From NCBI GenBank assembly GCA_030684835.1, contig JAUXWZ010000085.1:1-64000 (forward strand): a stretch of DNA of 64,000 bases. The letters run 5' to 3'. The translations under genes and the position numbers were made by a program. Positions 44,412-53,872 of this stretch are shown here, piece by piece; position 1 is the first letter of the stretch, and each line of letters starts with the position of its first letter. The notes below the pieces were generated by a model. The model saw nothing but the letters and a program-made list of their open reading frames with translations, was not told the origin of the DNA and made no database searches. Source of the stretch: Beijerinckiaceae bacterium. Lineage in GTDB: Bacteria > Pseudomonadota > Alphaproteobacteria > Rhizobiales > Beijerinckiaceae.

Positions 44412-47090
44412 ATGGCGAAATGGGTCTACAGCTTCGGTGACGGACAGGCCGAAGGCCGCGGCGAATTGCGCAACCTGCTGGGCGGCAAGGGCGCCAACCT
44501 CGCAGAAATGGCGAATCTTGGCCTGCCTGTTCCGCCCGGTTTCACCATCACGACCGAGGTCTGCACCTGGTTTTACGCCAACGGCAAGACCTACCCGGAC
44601 GAACTCGTCACGCAAATGAACGAAGCGCTGGCAAACGTCGGCAAGCTCGCCGGCCGCACGTTTGGCGATCTCGAAAATCCGCTTCTCGTCTCCGTGCGCT
44701 CGGGCGGCCGCGCTTCCATGCCCGGCATGATGGACACCGTGCTCAATCTGGGACTCAACGACAAGACCGTTGAAGCTGTGGCGAAAAGCTCTGGCGACGA
44801 GCGTTTTGCGTGGGATTCGTATCGCCGCTTCATCACCATGTATTCGAACGTGGTGCTCGATATCGCCCATCACAATTTCGAAGAGATCCTCGACGAGTTC
44901 AAGGACCGCAAGGGTTATGAACTCGACACCGATATGACGGCGAGCGACTGGAAACATGTCGTCGTGGATTACAAGAAGCGCGTTGAGGCCGCATCCGGCA
45001 AGCCCTTCCCGCAAGATGCGCACGATCAATTGTGGGGCGCGATTGGCGCCGTGTTTTCATCATGGATGAACCAGCGCGCGATCACCTATCGCCGCCTCAA
45101 CAACATCCCGGAAAGCTGGGGCACCGCCGTCAACGTGCAGGCGATGGTGTTTGGCAACATGGGCGAAACGTCGGCGACGGGCGTCGCCTTCACCCGCAAT
45201 CCCGCAACCGGCGAAAAGGAGCTCTACGGCGAGTTCCTCATCAACGCGCAGGGCGAAGACGTGGTGGCGGGCATCCGCACGCCGCAGAACATCACCGAAG
45301 TCGCGCGCATTGCAGCGGGCTCCGATAAGCCGTCGATGGAGACGGCTCTACCGGAATGCTACGCGGAATTTGTCCGCGTGTCGCAGCTACTGGAACAGCA
45401 TTATCGCGACATGCAGGATCTGGAGTTTACGGTCGAACGCGGCAAGCTTTGGATGCTGCAGACGCGAAACGGAAAACGGACGGCGAAGGCCGCCCTGCGC
45501 GTCGCCGTTGAAATGGCGAACGAGGGCCTGATCTCGACGGACGAGGCTATCCTCAAGGTCGATCCCGCCGCGCTCGACCAATTGCTGCATCCCACCATTG
45601 ATCCCAAGGCCGAGCGCAAGATTGTCGCGACGGGACTTCCCGCCTCGCCCGGCGCCGCACGCGGCGAGATCGTGTTCAATTCAGAAGACGCGGAGACCGC
45701 GAAAACCGCTGGCCGCAGCGTTATCCTCGTGCGCGTGGAAACGAGCCCCGAAGACATTCACGGCATGCACGCGGCCGAGGGCATCCTCACGACGCGCGGC
45801 GGCATGACCTCGCATGCGGCAGTCGTGGCCCGTGGCATGGGCAAGCCTTGCGTGTCGGGCGCAGGCCAATTGCGCATCGATTACAACGCCGGAACGATGA
45901 TCGCGATGGGCAAGCAGTTCCGCAAGGGTGACGTCATCACCATTGATGGGTCGACCGGCCAGGTTCTCGAAGGCGCGGTCGCGATGCTGCAGCCGGAACT
46001 CTCCGGCGAATTCGCAACACTGATGGTTTGGGCCGACAAGGCTCGCCGCATGAAAGTGCGCACGAACGCGGAGACGCCCGCAGACGCTCGCGCAGCGCGC
46101 GCTTTCGGCGCGGATGGCATTGGTCTTTGCCGCACCGAGCACATGTTCTTTAGCGACGAACGCATCGTCGCCGTGCGCGAAATGATCCTCGCCGATGACG
46201 AGAAAGGTCGCCGTCTCGCGCTGGCGAAACTTCTGCCCATGCAGCGCAAGGACTTTGCGGAATTGTTCGAGATCATGTCGGGCCTGCCCGTCACGATCCG
46301 CCTGCTTGATCCGCCGCTGCACGAATTCCTGCCGCACACGGAAGCGGAAATCGCGGAAGTCGCGCAGGCGATGGGCGCGAGCGCTGAAAAGTTGAAGCAG
46401 CGCGCCAGCGAGTTGCACGAATTCAACCCGATGCTCGGCTTCCGCGGCGTGCGCATCGCCATCGCGTATCCAGAGATCGCGGAAATGCAGGCGCGCGCTA
46501 TCTTCGAAGGCGCGGTCGAGGCAGGCCGCAAGACCGGTCAGCCGGTGATCGCGGAAATCATGGTGCCGCTCGTCATGGCGCGCGCAGAACTTGATCTGAT
46601 CAAGGCGCGTATCGATGCGATGGCGCAGGCCGTGATGCAAGAAACCGGCGTGACTGTGCCCTATCAGGTCGGCACGATGATCGAACTGCCGCGCGCCGCG
46701 CTGTTGGCCGGGCAGATTGCAGAGAGCGCCGAATTCTTCTCCTTCGGCACGAACGATCTCACGCAAACGGCGCTTGGCATTTCGCGCGACGACGCGGCCT
46801 CGTTCCTCGGCCCCTACACCGCGAAAGGCATTCTGGCGCACGATCCTTTCGTGACGCTCGATCAGGAAGGCGTGGGCGAACTTGTGAAGATCGCCGCCGA
46901 GCGCGGACGCAAGACGCGTCCCAACCTGAAGCTGGGAATCTGCGGCGAGCATGGCGGCGACCCGGCCTCGATCCACTTCTGCGAAGGCGCCGGGCTCGAT
47001 TACGTATCGTGTTCGCCCTTCCGCGTGCCGATCGCGCGACTGGCTGCGGCGCAGGCGGCGCTGGGCAAGCAGGCGTCGAGCACGGCTTGA
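44412..47090 (+). CDS. ppdK: Pyruvate, phosphate dikinase
   Basis: 892 residues. It interconverts pyruvate + ATP + Pi with PEP + AMP + PPi. Three domains appear in order: an ATP-grasp nucleotide domain (LLGGKGANLAEMANLGLPVPPGFTITTEVC), a swivelling phospho-His domain with GGMTSHAAVVARGMGKPCVSG (catalytic His in TSHA), and the PEP-binding TIM barrel ending LGICGEHGGDPASIHFCEGAGLDYVSCSP, which carries the catalytic Cys. ATG 44412 chosen; the track's earlier start lacks a ribosome site. No DUF299 regulatory protein gene is adjacent. yjbQ follows after 9 bases. Confidence 0.95.
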   Translation: MAKWVYSFGDGQAEGRGELRNLLGGKGANLAEMANLGLPVPPGFTITTEVCTWFYANGKTYPDELVTQMNEALANVGKLAGRTFGDLENPLLVSVRSGGRASMPGMMDTVLNLGLNDKTVEAVAKSSGDERFAWDSYRRFITMYSNVVLDIAHHNFEEILDEFKDRKGYELDTDMTASDWKHVVVDYKKRVEAASGKPFPQDAHDQLWGAIGAVFSSWMNQRAITYRRLNNIPESWGTAVNVQAMVFGNMGETSATGVAFTRNPATGEKELYGEFLINAQGEDVVAGIRTPQNITEVARIAAGSDKPSMETALPECYAEFVRVSQLLEQHYRDMQDLEFTVERGKLWMLQTRNGKRTAKAALRVAVEMANEGLISTDEAILKVDPAALDQLLHPTIDPKAERKIVATGLPASPGAARGEIVFNSEDAETAKTAGRSVILVRVETSPEDIHGMHAAEGILTTRGGMTSHAAVVARGMGKPCVSGAGQLRIDYNAGTMIAMGKQFRKGDVITIDGSTGQVLEGAVAMLQPELSGEFATLMVWADKARRMKVRTNAETPADARAARAFGADGIGLCRTEHMFFSDERIVAVREMILADDEKGRRLALAKLLPMQRKDFAELFEIMSGLPVTIRLLDPPLHEFLPHTEAEIAEVAQAMGASAEKLKQRASELHEFNPMLGFRGVRIAIAYPEIAEMQARAIFEGAVEAGRKTGQPVIAEIMVPLVMARAELDLIKARIDAMAQAVMQETGVTVPYQVGTMIELPRAALLAGQIAESAEFFSFGTNDLTQTALGISRDDAASFLGPYTAKGILAHDPFVTLDQEGVGELVKIAAERGRKTRPNLKLGICGEHGGDPASIHFCEGAGLDYVSCSPFRVPIARLAAAQAALGKQASSTA

Positions 47091-47099
47091 TCCGCGCCG

Positions 47100-47510
47100 A
47101 TGCATCACACGCTAGGCATAGCGACGCACGGTCCGGGCCTCGTTGAAATTACGAACGAGGTCGCGGACTGGCTTGCGCAGCACAGCGTGCAGCATGGATT
47201 GCTGACTCTCTTTTGCCGACACACATCAGCGTCCTTGCTCATTCAGGAAAACGCCGACCCATCAGTTCTGCGCGATTTGCAACGGTTTTTCGAACGCATC
47301 GCGCCACATGCAAAAGGCTTGTGGGAGCATGATGCCGAAGGCCCTGACGACATGCCCGCGCATGTGCGCGCTGCGTTGACGCAAACAAGCTTGTCCATCC
47401 CCATAATCAGCGGGCGCATGGCGCTGGGGACATGGCAGGGTGTTTACGTTTTCGAACATCGCGATCGCCCGCACCGTCGCGAAATCGTGCTGATGCTGAC
47501 CCGCGCATAA
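47100..47510 (+). CDS. YjbQ-family protein (UPF0047)
   Basis: 136 residues: FCRHTSASLLIQENADPSVLRDLQRFFERIAP, GPDDMPAHVRAALTQTSLSIPIISGRMALGTWQGVYVFEHRDRPHRREIVLML. This covers the entire family. YjbQ complements a thiamine-phosphate synthase defect weakly in E. coli and is otherwise uncharacterised. The conserved His of the putative metal site lies in RHTSAS. It follows ppdK on the same strand after 9 bases, so probably co-transcribed; a functional link to PEP metabolism is not established. Confidence 0.88.
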   Translation: MHHTLGIATHGPGLVEITNEVADWLAQHSVQHGLLTLFCRHTSASLLIQENADPSVLRDLQRFFERIAPHAKGLWEHDAEGPDDMPAHVRAALTQTSLSIPIISGRMALGTWQGVYVFEHRDRPHRREIVLMLTRA

Positions 47511-47638
47511 GCCACGCCTTCGCTGTCCCGTATTGGAACACGCGGTCACTGCCCCTGCGTAACGTCCCCTAAAGCATAAAGCGCGATCATCCTGACATGT
47601 TGCATTGGCGTGCGTGCGCGCGTTTGTTGTAGGGCGTC

Positions 47639-48874
47639 ATGGGTCATTCCCGCGTTGGTTGGATGTTTGGCGCTGTTGCGCCCTGGTGCCTGGGCGTTGG
47701 GCTGGCTGTATCCGTGCCTGCCGATGCGGGCGTCGATTCTGTTATTGGCGCCAGTTTTTCTCCCGACATCTTGACGCCGCGGCTGGACGCGCCGGACGAT
47801 CTCGTGCCCCCTGCGTCGGGCCGCATTCATCTGGCGTATGCTGGCGGTCAGATGCCGTTTCGCGAGGCGCGCCTCAGCATTGGCGAAACGCAAGATTTCG
47901 CTGAACGCCCGCCGGCCGAACACGAGCCGCGCCGCGATCTCAAGCCGAAAGCATCCAGTTTTCCCGAAGCCAACATCCAAGCGAAAGGCGACCCCTTTGT
48001 CGGCTTGCGGCCGACGTTTGACGCGCGCCTGCGGGCCAACGGCGTCGACGGCTTTCGGCAGGCCGCACTCACGTCCAGCGGGCGCTATCTCGCGTTCGAG
48101 GGGCTGCAGGAGCGCGGCGACCCGTTTCAACAGATGGACGCCGCGCAGAAGCTCACGCCAACCGCCTTGCCGGAAGGCGACACCGGCCGCTCCGCCCGGC
48201 CCGGCCGCACCGGCCAGTCCCCCCGTGTCCAGATTGCAGGCCTGCGCGCAGGCGGAACGCGCCGCAGCGCGGACGGCTCGACGCCACAAATCGGCCGCGC
48301 CATCGCCATGTCTTCGACTACGCCCGCGCCATTCGACGAGCGTCTGCAGGTCGTCTATGCGCCAGCCATTCTGGAGGCGATAGAAAAGGGCAAGCACGGC
48401 GACACTATCGCACGGCAAGGAGCCCAGGACCGGCCTGATTACGCATCGCTTGTGAATCCGTCGAACGGGGAGCGCGAGGAGCGCTGCCTTGCCGAAGCTA
48501 TTTATTTTGAAGCGCGCAGTGAACCTGCAGCCGGGCAAGCCGCCGTCGCGCAAGTCGTGCTCAACCGCGTGAGGAGCGGTCTCTATCCGGCGTCCATCTG
48601 CGGCGTCGTTTATCAAAACCGCCACCGCTACATGGGTTGCCAGTTTTCCTTCGCATGCGAGGGCAAGTCGCTGCGCATCACAGAACCCGAGCCGTGGAAA
48701 GTTGCAGCGCGCATCGCGAAAGAAGTGCTCGACGGCAAGACATTCCTCGCCGATATTGGCGGCTCCACCCACTACCACGCAAACTATGTGCGCCCGCGCT
48801 GGGCCAAGCGCCTGAAGAAGATGGACACGATTGGCAGTCACATCTTCTACAAGCTGAAGCCGGGACAAACGTGA
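47639..48874 (+). CDS. SleB-type cell-wall hydrolase, exported
   Basis: 411 residues. An N-terminal hydrophobic segment (WMFGAVAPWCLGVGLAVSVPADA) suggests export. A long low-complexity middle region leads to the C-terminal Hydrolase_2 domain: CLAEAIYFEARSEPAAGQAAVAQVVLNRVRSGLYPASICGVVYQNRHRYMGCQFSFACEGKS, where the Glu in YFEARSE is the likely catalytic residue. SleB-type enzymes are lytic transglycosylases or amidases in spores, and in alphaproteobacteria probably remodel peptidoglycan. The domain occupies only the last 140 residues. Confidence 0.85.
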   Translation: MGHSRVGWMFGAVAPWCLGVGLAVSVPADAGVDSVIGASFSPDILTPRLDAPDDLVPPASGRIHLAYAGGQMPFREARLSIGETQDFAERPPAEHEPRRDLKPKASSFPEANIQAKGDPFVGLRPTFDARLRANGVDGFRQAALTSSGRYLAFEGLQERGDPFQQMDAAQKLTPTALPEGDTGRSARPGRTGQSPRVQIAGLRAGGTRRSADGSTPQIGRAIAMSSTTPAPFDERLQVVYAPAILEAIEKGKHGDTIARQGAQDRPDYASLVNPSNGEREERCLAEAIYFEARSEPAAGQAAVAQVVLNRVRSGLYPASICGVVYQNRHRYMGCQFSFACEGKSLRITEPEPWKVAARIAKEVLDGKTFLADIGGSTHYHANYVRPRWAKRLKKMDTIGSHIFYKLKPGQT

Positions 48875-48901
48875 GCCCAACCGGCGCCAAAGCGCGTTAC
48901 G

Positions 48902-49882
48902 TCAGTCTTTTGACAAGCCCTTCAGCGGCGCGTTGAGACGAACGACCACGCCTTCTGGAAAATACGAAATGCTTGTGGCGCCGTTGACGTAACTTGTCAG
49001 CACGCGCTCGATCATCTTGGAGCCAAACCCTTTCTTTTTTGGCTCCTTGACCGGCGGGCCAAGTTTTTCTGCCCAAACCAGTTCAAGCGCGGCTTCATCA
49101 CCTGTGCGATCAAGTCGCCAACTCAGCTCGACGCGGCCGTCTTCATTCGACAGGGCGCCATACTTGGTCGCATTGGTCAGCAATTCATGCAGCGACATGG
49201 CGATTGCGATTGCGCTACGCGAGGACAAAGCAACATGCGGCCCGCTCACAATAATTCGACCCGGCGACTGACTGGCCGCTGTTTCCACCACGGCGGATAA
49301 ACTTGTGCGCTCATGCGTCTTCTGGATCAGAAGATCTTGCGCTTGCCCAAGAGCCGACAACCTCGCCATAAACGCGGGCTTGGCTGAAACCATGTCAACA
49401 TCATCGCGCAGCGTTTGGTTGGCGACTGCCTGAACCAGCGCAAGAATGTTTCTTATCCTGTGCGACAACTCATGGCGCAACAGCTCTTGCTGCTCTTCAA
49501 ATTCTTTCATCGCTGTCACGTCGCGTGACACGGAGAGAACACCCACCACTTCGCCGTTGGCGCCCAACACAGGCGAAACCTTGACATGCCAGTAGCGTGG
49601 ATTGCCTTTTGCAGTCTTGGCTGCAGCAGTGAAGCTGGACGACCGACCTTCGCGCGCTGACTCTATTGACGAGACAGCGCTTGCGTTACCCTGCCCTTGC
49701 CAAAAGTCGGGCCATGGGCACCCTTTATGCTCTTCAAAATTGTCCACTTCCATCACACGCTTGCCGCCCTCGCTCATGAATTGGAGCGTGCCATCGAGCC
49801 CGATGATTTTGATGCAATCATCCGACTCGCTCAGGATGGCTCGTATAAATCGAAGATCTTGATCCGGTGAAAATGAAAACAC
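48902..49882 (-). CDS. PAS-HWE sensor histidine kinase
   Basis: 326 residues, cytosolic. A single PAS domain (FIRAILSESDDCIKIIGLDGTLQFMSEGGKRVMEVDNFEEHKG...YWHVKVSPVLGANGEVVGVLSVSRDVTAMKE) precedes an HWE-type kinase core: LRHELSHRIRNILALVQAVANQT and IAMSLHELLTNATKYGALSNEDGRVELSWRL. It is the second HWE kinase in the window and shares its PAS-kinase arrangement. No response regulator is adjacent. It converges with the SleB gene (27-base gap) and is followed upstream by a 248-base gene-poor gap. Confidence 0.88.
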   Translation of the reverse strand: MFSFSPDQDLRFIRAILSESDDCIKIIGLDGTLQFMSEGGKRVMEVDNFEEHKGCPWPDFWQGQGNASAVSSIESAREGRSSSFTAAAKTAKGNPRYWHVKVSPVLGANGEVVGVLSVSRDVTAMKEFEEQQELLRHELSHRIRNILALVQAVANQTLRDDVDMVSAKPAFMARLSALGQAQDLLIQKTHERTSLSAVVETAASQSPGRIIVSGPHVALSSRSAIAIAMSLHELLTNATKYGALSNEDGRVELSWRLDRTGDEAALELVWAEKLGPPVKEPKKKGFGSKMIERVLTSYVNGATSISYFPEGVVVRLNAPLKGLSKD

Positions 49883-50068
49883 GGCAAATCCGCATGAGTG
49901 ACGAGCTAATGTTGGTTACTCTATCATCGAACAAGACGAAGAATAGCCCCTTTGGCGCCCTAAGCTTTGACGCGACTACAGCGCGACGCGCAGTATCTTT
50001 ACTGCCAAATCAGTTGAGTATTTGGGCAGGGCTGGCCGCCAGTTTTAAATATTCCGCAAGCCTCGTGT

Positions 50069-50093
50069 GAGGCGGTGATTTGGGCACCGCCTC
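50069..50093. terminator. Stem-loop in the gap after the Bug receptor gene
   Basis: GAGGCGGTG-ATTTGGG-CACCGCCTC forms a perfect 9-bp stem with a 7-base loop. It lies 38 bases downstream of the minus-strand TctC-like gene's stop, so it may act as its terminator, though no T-tract follows on either strand. The rest of the 49883-50130 gap shows no supported gene. Confidence 0.45.
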
Positions 50094-50130
50094 AAGTTCG
50101 CAAATAGCGCCGTCAGGCGCACGCCTCGGC

Positions 50131-51162
50131 TTACTTTCCCGATGGCTTCAGAATTTCCTTCAACCGCGCAATGACAGGCGCTGGCGTCGCGTCAATGTCG
50201 GCCAGCAGCTTCTGCATATCCTCGCCATTTGTGGGCGATGGCGCCTCACCCATGAGCTTGGTGAACTCACCCTTGTAGCCGGGGTCGTTCATCGTGTCGG
50301 CAAACGCCTTGCGCATCTCTCGGGCGCGGTCGGCGGCGACGCCGGGGGGCGCGAGATAAGGCCGCGTGATGTTTTGTGGCGTGACGAGCACTCTCATCAA
50401 TTGCTTGCCGGCCTGATCGGGAATCAGATCAATGGCGAGCGGCACGTCCATCGCCTCGGGGTGCTTTTCGAGTGCAAGCTGCACGAGAAAATTGAGTTTC
50501 TTGTCGCGCACCCAGTCGGGCTTGGCGGACTTGAGACTGGACCAGCCCCAGCCGCAGCGGCCGTCTGTTTCGCCGCGCTCGATAGCGATGACGGTTTCCT
50601 GCGTGCCGACGTAGCCGCTGATAAGCCGGAACTTTGTCCCCAGCGTTGCATTCAGCGCCAGCGGGAAAATATCCGTCGATGATGCGGCGCCCGTGCCCGC
50701 CACTGTCGCCTCTCGCTCCATCGCGTCCTTGATCGTCTTGATGGGCGAGGCGTGCCACGTCGCGCAGAAGCTCGCGTCCTTCTCCAGAGCGCCGATCGCG
50801 GTAAAGTCGCTGATCTTGTAGTCGACATTGCGGGTCGAAATCAGCGGCTCGATGATCGGCCCCGTCGCAAAAGCGCCGATATACGTGGCGTCCTTTGGCG
50901 CGACCTGACGCAGATGTTCCAGCAGGCGCACGCCGCCCGCGCCCGGCATCAGTGCGACAATGACCTGCGGCTTGCCGGGGACGTGGGCGCTGAGAAAGCG
51001 CGAGACCATGCGCGCGCCAATGTCGATACCGCCGCCGGCGGTGCCGCCAACTGCAAGGGTAACCACCTTGCCCTTGAAGTATCCATCCTCCTGCGCGTGC
51101 GCTGCGCCGGACGCCATAATGGATACTGCGCCAAGAAGTATGGCGCGCAATGTTCCGGTCAT
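50131..51162 (-). CDS. TctC/Bug-family tricarboxylate-type periplasmic binding protein
   Basis: 343 residues with signal peptide MTGTLRAILLGAVSIMASGAAHAQ. The mature protein reads GKVVTLAVGGTAGGGIDIGARMVSRFLSAHVPGKPQVIVALMPGAGGVRLLEHLRQVAPKDATYIG, the Bug/TctC family pattern. Members bind small carboxylates in the periplasm and feed tripartite tricarboxylate (TctAB) transporters. No tctA or tctB is near, so it is an orphan receptor whose transporter is elsewhere or that acts in sensing. Followed downstream by an HWE kinase, 248 bases away, but on the same strand. Confidence 0.82.
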   Translation of the reverse strand: MTGTLRAILLGAVSIMASGAAHAQEDGYFKGKVVTLAVGGTAGGGIDIGARMVSRFLSAHVPGKPQVIVALMPGAGGVRLLEHLRQVAPKDATYIGAFATGPIIEPLISTRNVDYKISDFTAIGALEKDASFCATWHASPIKTIKDAMEREATVAGTGAASSTDIFPLALNATLGTKFRLISGYVGTQETVIAIERGETDGRCGWGWSSLKSAKPDWVRDKKLNFLVQLALEKHPEAMDVPLAIDLIPDQAGKQLMRVLVTPQNITRPYLAPPGVAADRAREMRKAFADTMNDPGYKGEFTKLMGEAPSPTNGEDMQKLLADIDATPAPVIARLKEILKPSGK

Positions 51163-51266
51163 TTTTTCCCTCCCTTGTTTCTTGAAGACGTCTCCATCTT
51201 GCACAGGCGCGCCCCATCGCCAAGAGGCGCAGGGCGTTGCCAGATCAAGCGCCGGCGCCCAGCGGA

Positions 51267-52364
51267 TCAATCGCCGCGCGCGTGCGCCGCGACCTTCAAC
51301 ATGACGCTAGGCAGCGCTTCCATTTGCTCCAGCTTGTCCTCAGGGCGCCAGCGGCAGCCCTCCGGCGCGGCGGCGTCTGCAGCAACATCGGCGCGAAACA
51401 CGACAAGCGACAGCGCGAAATGGGTGAACACATGCTCCACCTCCCCCGCAAGCCTGCGCCACCGCGCCGCCAACGGCGCGGATTCGCGCGCCGTGTTCAT
51501 GTCGAAGTCCACGCTCCACACCGCGCCGGGGAACTCGCTCATGCCGCCCAGCAGGCCCTTGGGCGGCCGTGTGCGCACGAGGACGCAGTTATCCGCGCGC
51601 CGGGCGTAGAAAATGGCGCCGAAGCGACGCGGACGCTCCACCTTGGCCGCGCGCACGGGAAAACGTTCCTGATCGCCGCTGGCGCGCGCGCTGCACAGAT
51701 CCATCAGCGGGCAGATGGCGCAGGCGGGCTTTCTTGGCGTGCAGATCGTGGCGCCCAGATCCATCATCGCCTGGGCGAAATCGCCCGCACGCGCCCCCGG
51801 CGTCATCTCGTCGGCCCGCGCGCGGATGAGCGGCTTGGCTGCGGGCATCGCCTCGCTGATGGAGAACAGCCGCGCAACGACGCGCTCCACGTTTCCGTCC
51901 ACCACCACGGCGCGCTGGCCAAACGCAATCGCCGCGATGGCCGCTGATGTGTAGGGGCCGATGCCCGGCAGCGCGCGCAGGCCCGCCTCGTCGCCCGGAA
52001 AAACGCCGCCGAGATCGGCCGCGACCGCTTTCGCGCAGGCGTGCAGATTGCGGGCGCGGCTATAATAGCCAAGTCCCGCCCATTCTTTCATCACATCTTC
52101 GACGGGCGCCGCCGCCAGATCGGCGACAGTCGGCCAGACGTGCAGAAAGCGCAGATAATACGGCTTTACCGCCTGCACTGTCGTTTGCTGCAGCATGATT
52201 TCCGACAGCCAGACCGCATAAGGGTCGGCGCGTTCGCCCGGCTCGGCGCGCCATGGCAGCCTGCGCCGTGAGCGATCGTACCAGGCAAGCAGCAGCGGCG
52301 CCGCCTCCTTGCGCTTTGCGTCGCGCGAGGCGCGGGTTAGCATTGCGTCAGAGCGAGGCGACAT
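51267..52364 (-). CDS. mutY: A/G-specific adenine DNA glycosylase
   Basis: Removes adenine mispaired with 8-oxoguanine. 365 residues: helix-hairpin-helix ALPGIGPYTSAAIAAIAFGQRAVVVDGNVERVVARLF with the catalytic Asp region, LSEIMLQQTTVQAVKPYYLRFL, the [4Fe-4S] cluster CTPRKPACAICPLMDLC (C-x6-C-x2-C-x5-C), and a C-terminal Nudix-like recognition domain (VLVRTRPPKGLLGGMSEFPGAVW). It is divergent from the isochorismatase-like gene with about 40 bases between starts. mutY-dciA-dsbA-smc is a recurring alphaproteobacterial order. Confidence 0.94.
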   Translation of the reverse strand: MSPRSDAMLTRASRDAKRKEAAPLLLAWYDRSRRRLPWRAEPGERADPYAVWLSEIMLQQTTVQAVKPYYLRFLHVWPTVADLAAAPVEDVMKEWAGLGYYSRARNLHACAKAVAADLGGVFPGDEAGLRALPGIGPYTSAAIAAIAFGQRAVVVDGNVERVVARLFSISEAMPAAKPLIRARADEMTPGARAGDFAQAMMDLGATICTPRKPACAICPLMDLCSARASGDQERFPVRAAKVERPRRFGAIFYARRADNCVLVRTRPPKGLLGGMSEFPGAVWSVDFDMNTARESAPLAARWRRLAGEVEHVFTHFALSLVVFRADVAADAAAPEGCRWRPEDKLEQMEALPSVMLKVAAHARGD

Positions 52365-52405
52365 CAGCGCCCGCGCAACGTGGCCTGAGGAAAAGGGCGA
52401 GCTTC

Positions 52406-53110
52406 ATGCACAACAGCTTTATACCCCCGGAAGTGGTCGAGCGCGTCATCAAGCGGCGCGGCCGCGAGCATATTCACGACGATCTGACGCCAAGCAAGAC
52501 GGCGCTTGTCGTGGTCGACATGCAGAACGCCTTTATGCCCGGCCCCCTCGCCCACAGCCCTTGCGAAATGGCGGAAAAGATCATCCCGCAGATCAACCGG
52601 CTTGCGCAGGCCGTGCGCGAAACGGGCGGGGTCGTCGTGTGGATCCAGACCGCCTGCACGAAGGGCGACATCATCGGCTGGTCCAACTCCATCAAGATCA
52701 CGCGGCCCGAGCGCGCCGCGATGCGCGCCAAGGCTCTGGCGCGCGGCTCCGATGGTTACGCGCTGCACCCGGATATGGACGCCAAGCCCGATGATCTCTT
52801 CATCGAAAAACATCGCTTCTCGGCGTTCATTCAGGGCTCGTCCGATCTGGATTCAGTGCTGCGCGATCTGGGCGTCGACACGGTGCTTGTCACCGGCACC
52901 GTGACGAACGTGTGCTGCGAATCGACGGCCCGCGACGCAATGATGCTCAATTACAAGGTTGTGATGGTGAGCGACTGCAACGCCGCCGACAACGACGAGG
53001 AGCATAACGCCAGCCTGCGCGCGATCTACCTCACGTTTGGCGACGTGATGGATTCGAACATGACCATCGACATTTTGAAGCGGCGGAGTAACGCGCGGGC
53101 TGCGGAGTAG
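52406..53110 (+). CDS. Isochorismatase-like cysteine hydrolase
   Basis: 234 residues. The catalytic triad is visible: D in LVVVDMQNAFMPG, K in FIEKHRFSAFIQ and C in GTVTNVCCESTARDAMMLNYKVVMVSDCNAA. The family hydrolyses amide or vinyl-ether bonds (isochorismate, nicotinamide, biuret, ureidoacrylate). VWIQTACTKGDIIGWSNSIKI is atypical of nicotinamidase, so the substrate is unresolved. It lies between mutY and the dciA-like gene, inserted into an otherwise conserved order. Start ATG 52406. Confidence 0.85.
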   Translation: MHNSFIPPEVVERVIKRRGREHIHDDLTPSKTALVVVDMQNAFMPGPLAHSPCEMAEKIIPQINRLAQAVRETGGVVVWIQTACTKGDIIGWSNSIKITRPERAAMRAKALARGSDGYALHPDMDAKPDDLFIEKHRFSAFIQGSSDLDSVLRDLGVDTVLVTGTVTNVCCESTARDAMMLNYKVVMVSDCNAADNDEEHNASLRAIYLTFGDVMDSNMTIDILKRRSNARAAE

Positions 53111-53199
53111 CGGGGAAAAGACGATTGCGTTTGCCGGCCACAAGCGCAATCAGGTTTCCCACCCGTGCGCCAGCCGTCGCCGCGTGCTAACCTCTCGTC

Positions 53200-53712
53200 A
53201 TGTCCCTGCCCCCAAAGCGAAAGTCCTCGCGTCCGACGTCGCTTGCCGAACTCATCGGCAAGGCGCTCGATCCCGTGATCGCCAAACAGGGGTTTGGCGA
53301 GAGCGACGTCATTCTCCACTGGCGCGACATCGCCGGCGCCCGTCTGGCGGCCGTGAGCGATCCCATACGCCTGCAATGGCCGCCGCGCCCGCCGGGCCGT
53401 TCGCCCGAGGCGCCGCCGGATGCGGCAACGCTGGTCGTGCGAATCGAGGGCGCCTTTGCGCTGGAGCTGCAGCATCTGGCCCCCCTCGTCATCGAGCGGG
53501 TCAACGCCCGGCTGGGGTGGAAATGCGTAGGACGCATTAGCATGCGGCAGGGGCCGTCCCACCGCCTGCCCGTGCGGCCGGTGCGCCGTGCGCCAGACCC
53601 GCAGGCGGCGCGGGAGGCGCAGGAAGCCGTCGCATCAATCGAGGATGAAGGGCTGCGCGCCGCGCTAGCGCGGCTGGGCGCAGGGGCGCTGACAGCGACG
53701 CGCAAGCGCTGA
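53200..53712 (+). CDS. DUF721/DciA-family protein
   Basis: 170 residues: SLAELIGKALDPVIAKQGFGESDVILHWRDIAGARLAAVSDPIRLQWPP...ATLVVRIEGAFALELQHLAPLVIERVNARLGWKCVGRISMRQG. This is the DUF721 pattern, which in bacteria without dnaC includes DciA, a DnaB helicase-operating protein. The alphaproteobacterial form has an additional C-terminal region (RPVRRAPDPQAAREAQEAVASIEDEGLRAALARLGAGAL). It is followed by dsbA-like and smc genes on the same strand. Confidence 0.82.
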   Translation: MSLPPKRKSSRPTSLAELIGKALDPVIAKQGFGESDVILHWRDIAGARLAAVSDPIRLQWPPRPPGRSPEAPPDAATLVVRIEGAFALELQHLAPLVIERVNARLGWKCVGRISMRQGPSHRLPVRPVRRAPDPQAAREAQEAVASIEDEGLRAALARLGAGALTATRKR

Positions 53713-53872
53713 ATTTGTCCCTGGGGCGATGACATTCGCGCGAGGAGACGAGTTTCGCGAAGGCCCCGCTTGCCCGTGACCCTCGACTTGCCACAATGTG
53801 CGACTTATTCAGCCTCCTAGACTCAGCGCAGCCGGATTACTCCGGCCCAGTGCTCCAGAAACGGGACACGAT

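Noticed and set aside
45681-47108. 475-residue minus-strand ORF inside ppdK
   Set aside because: Shadow of a fully conserved enzyme; its His/Arg-rich composition is what reverse-complement GC-rich codons give.
47546-48880. Long ORF on the minus strand across the SleB gene
   Set aside because: Antisense shadow; its codons follow the plus-strand gene, which has a clear hydrolase domain.
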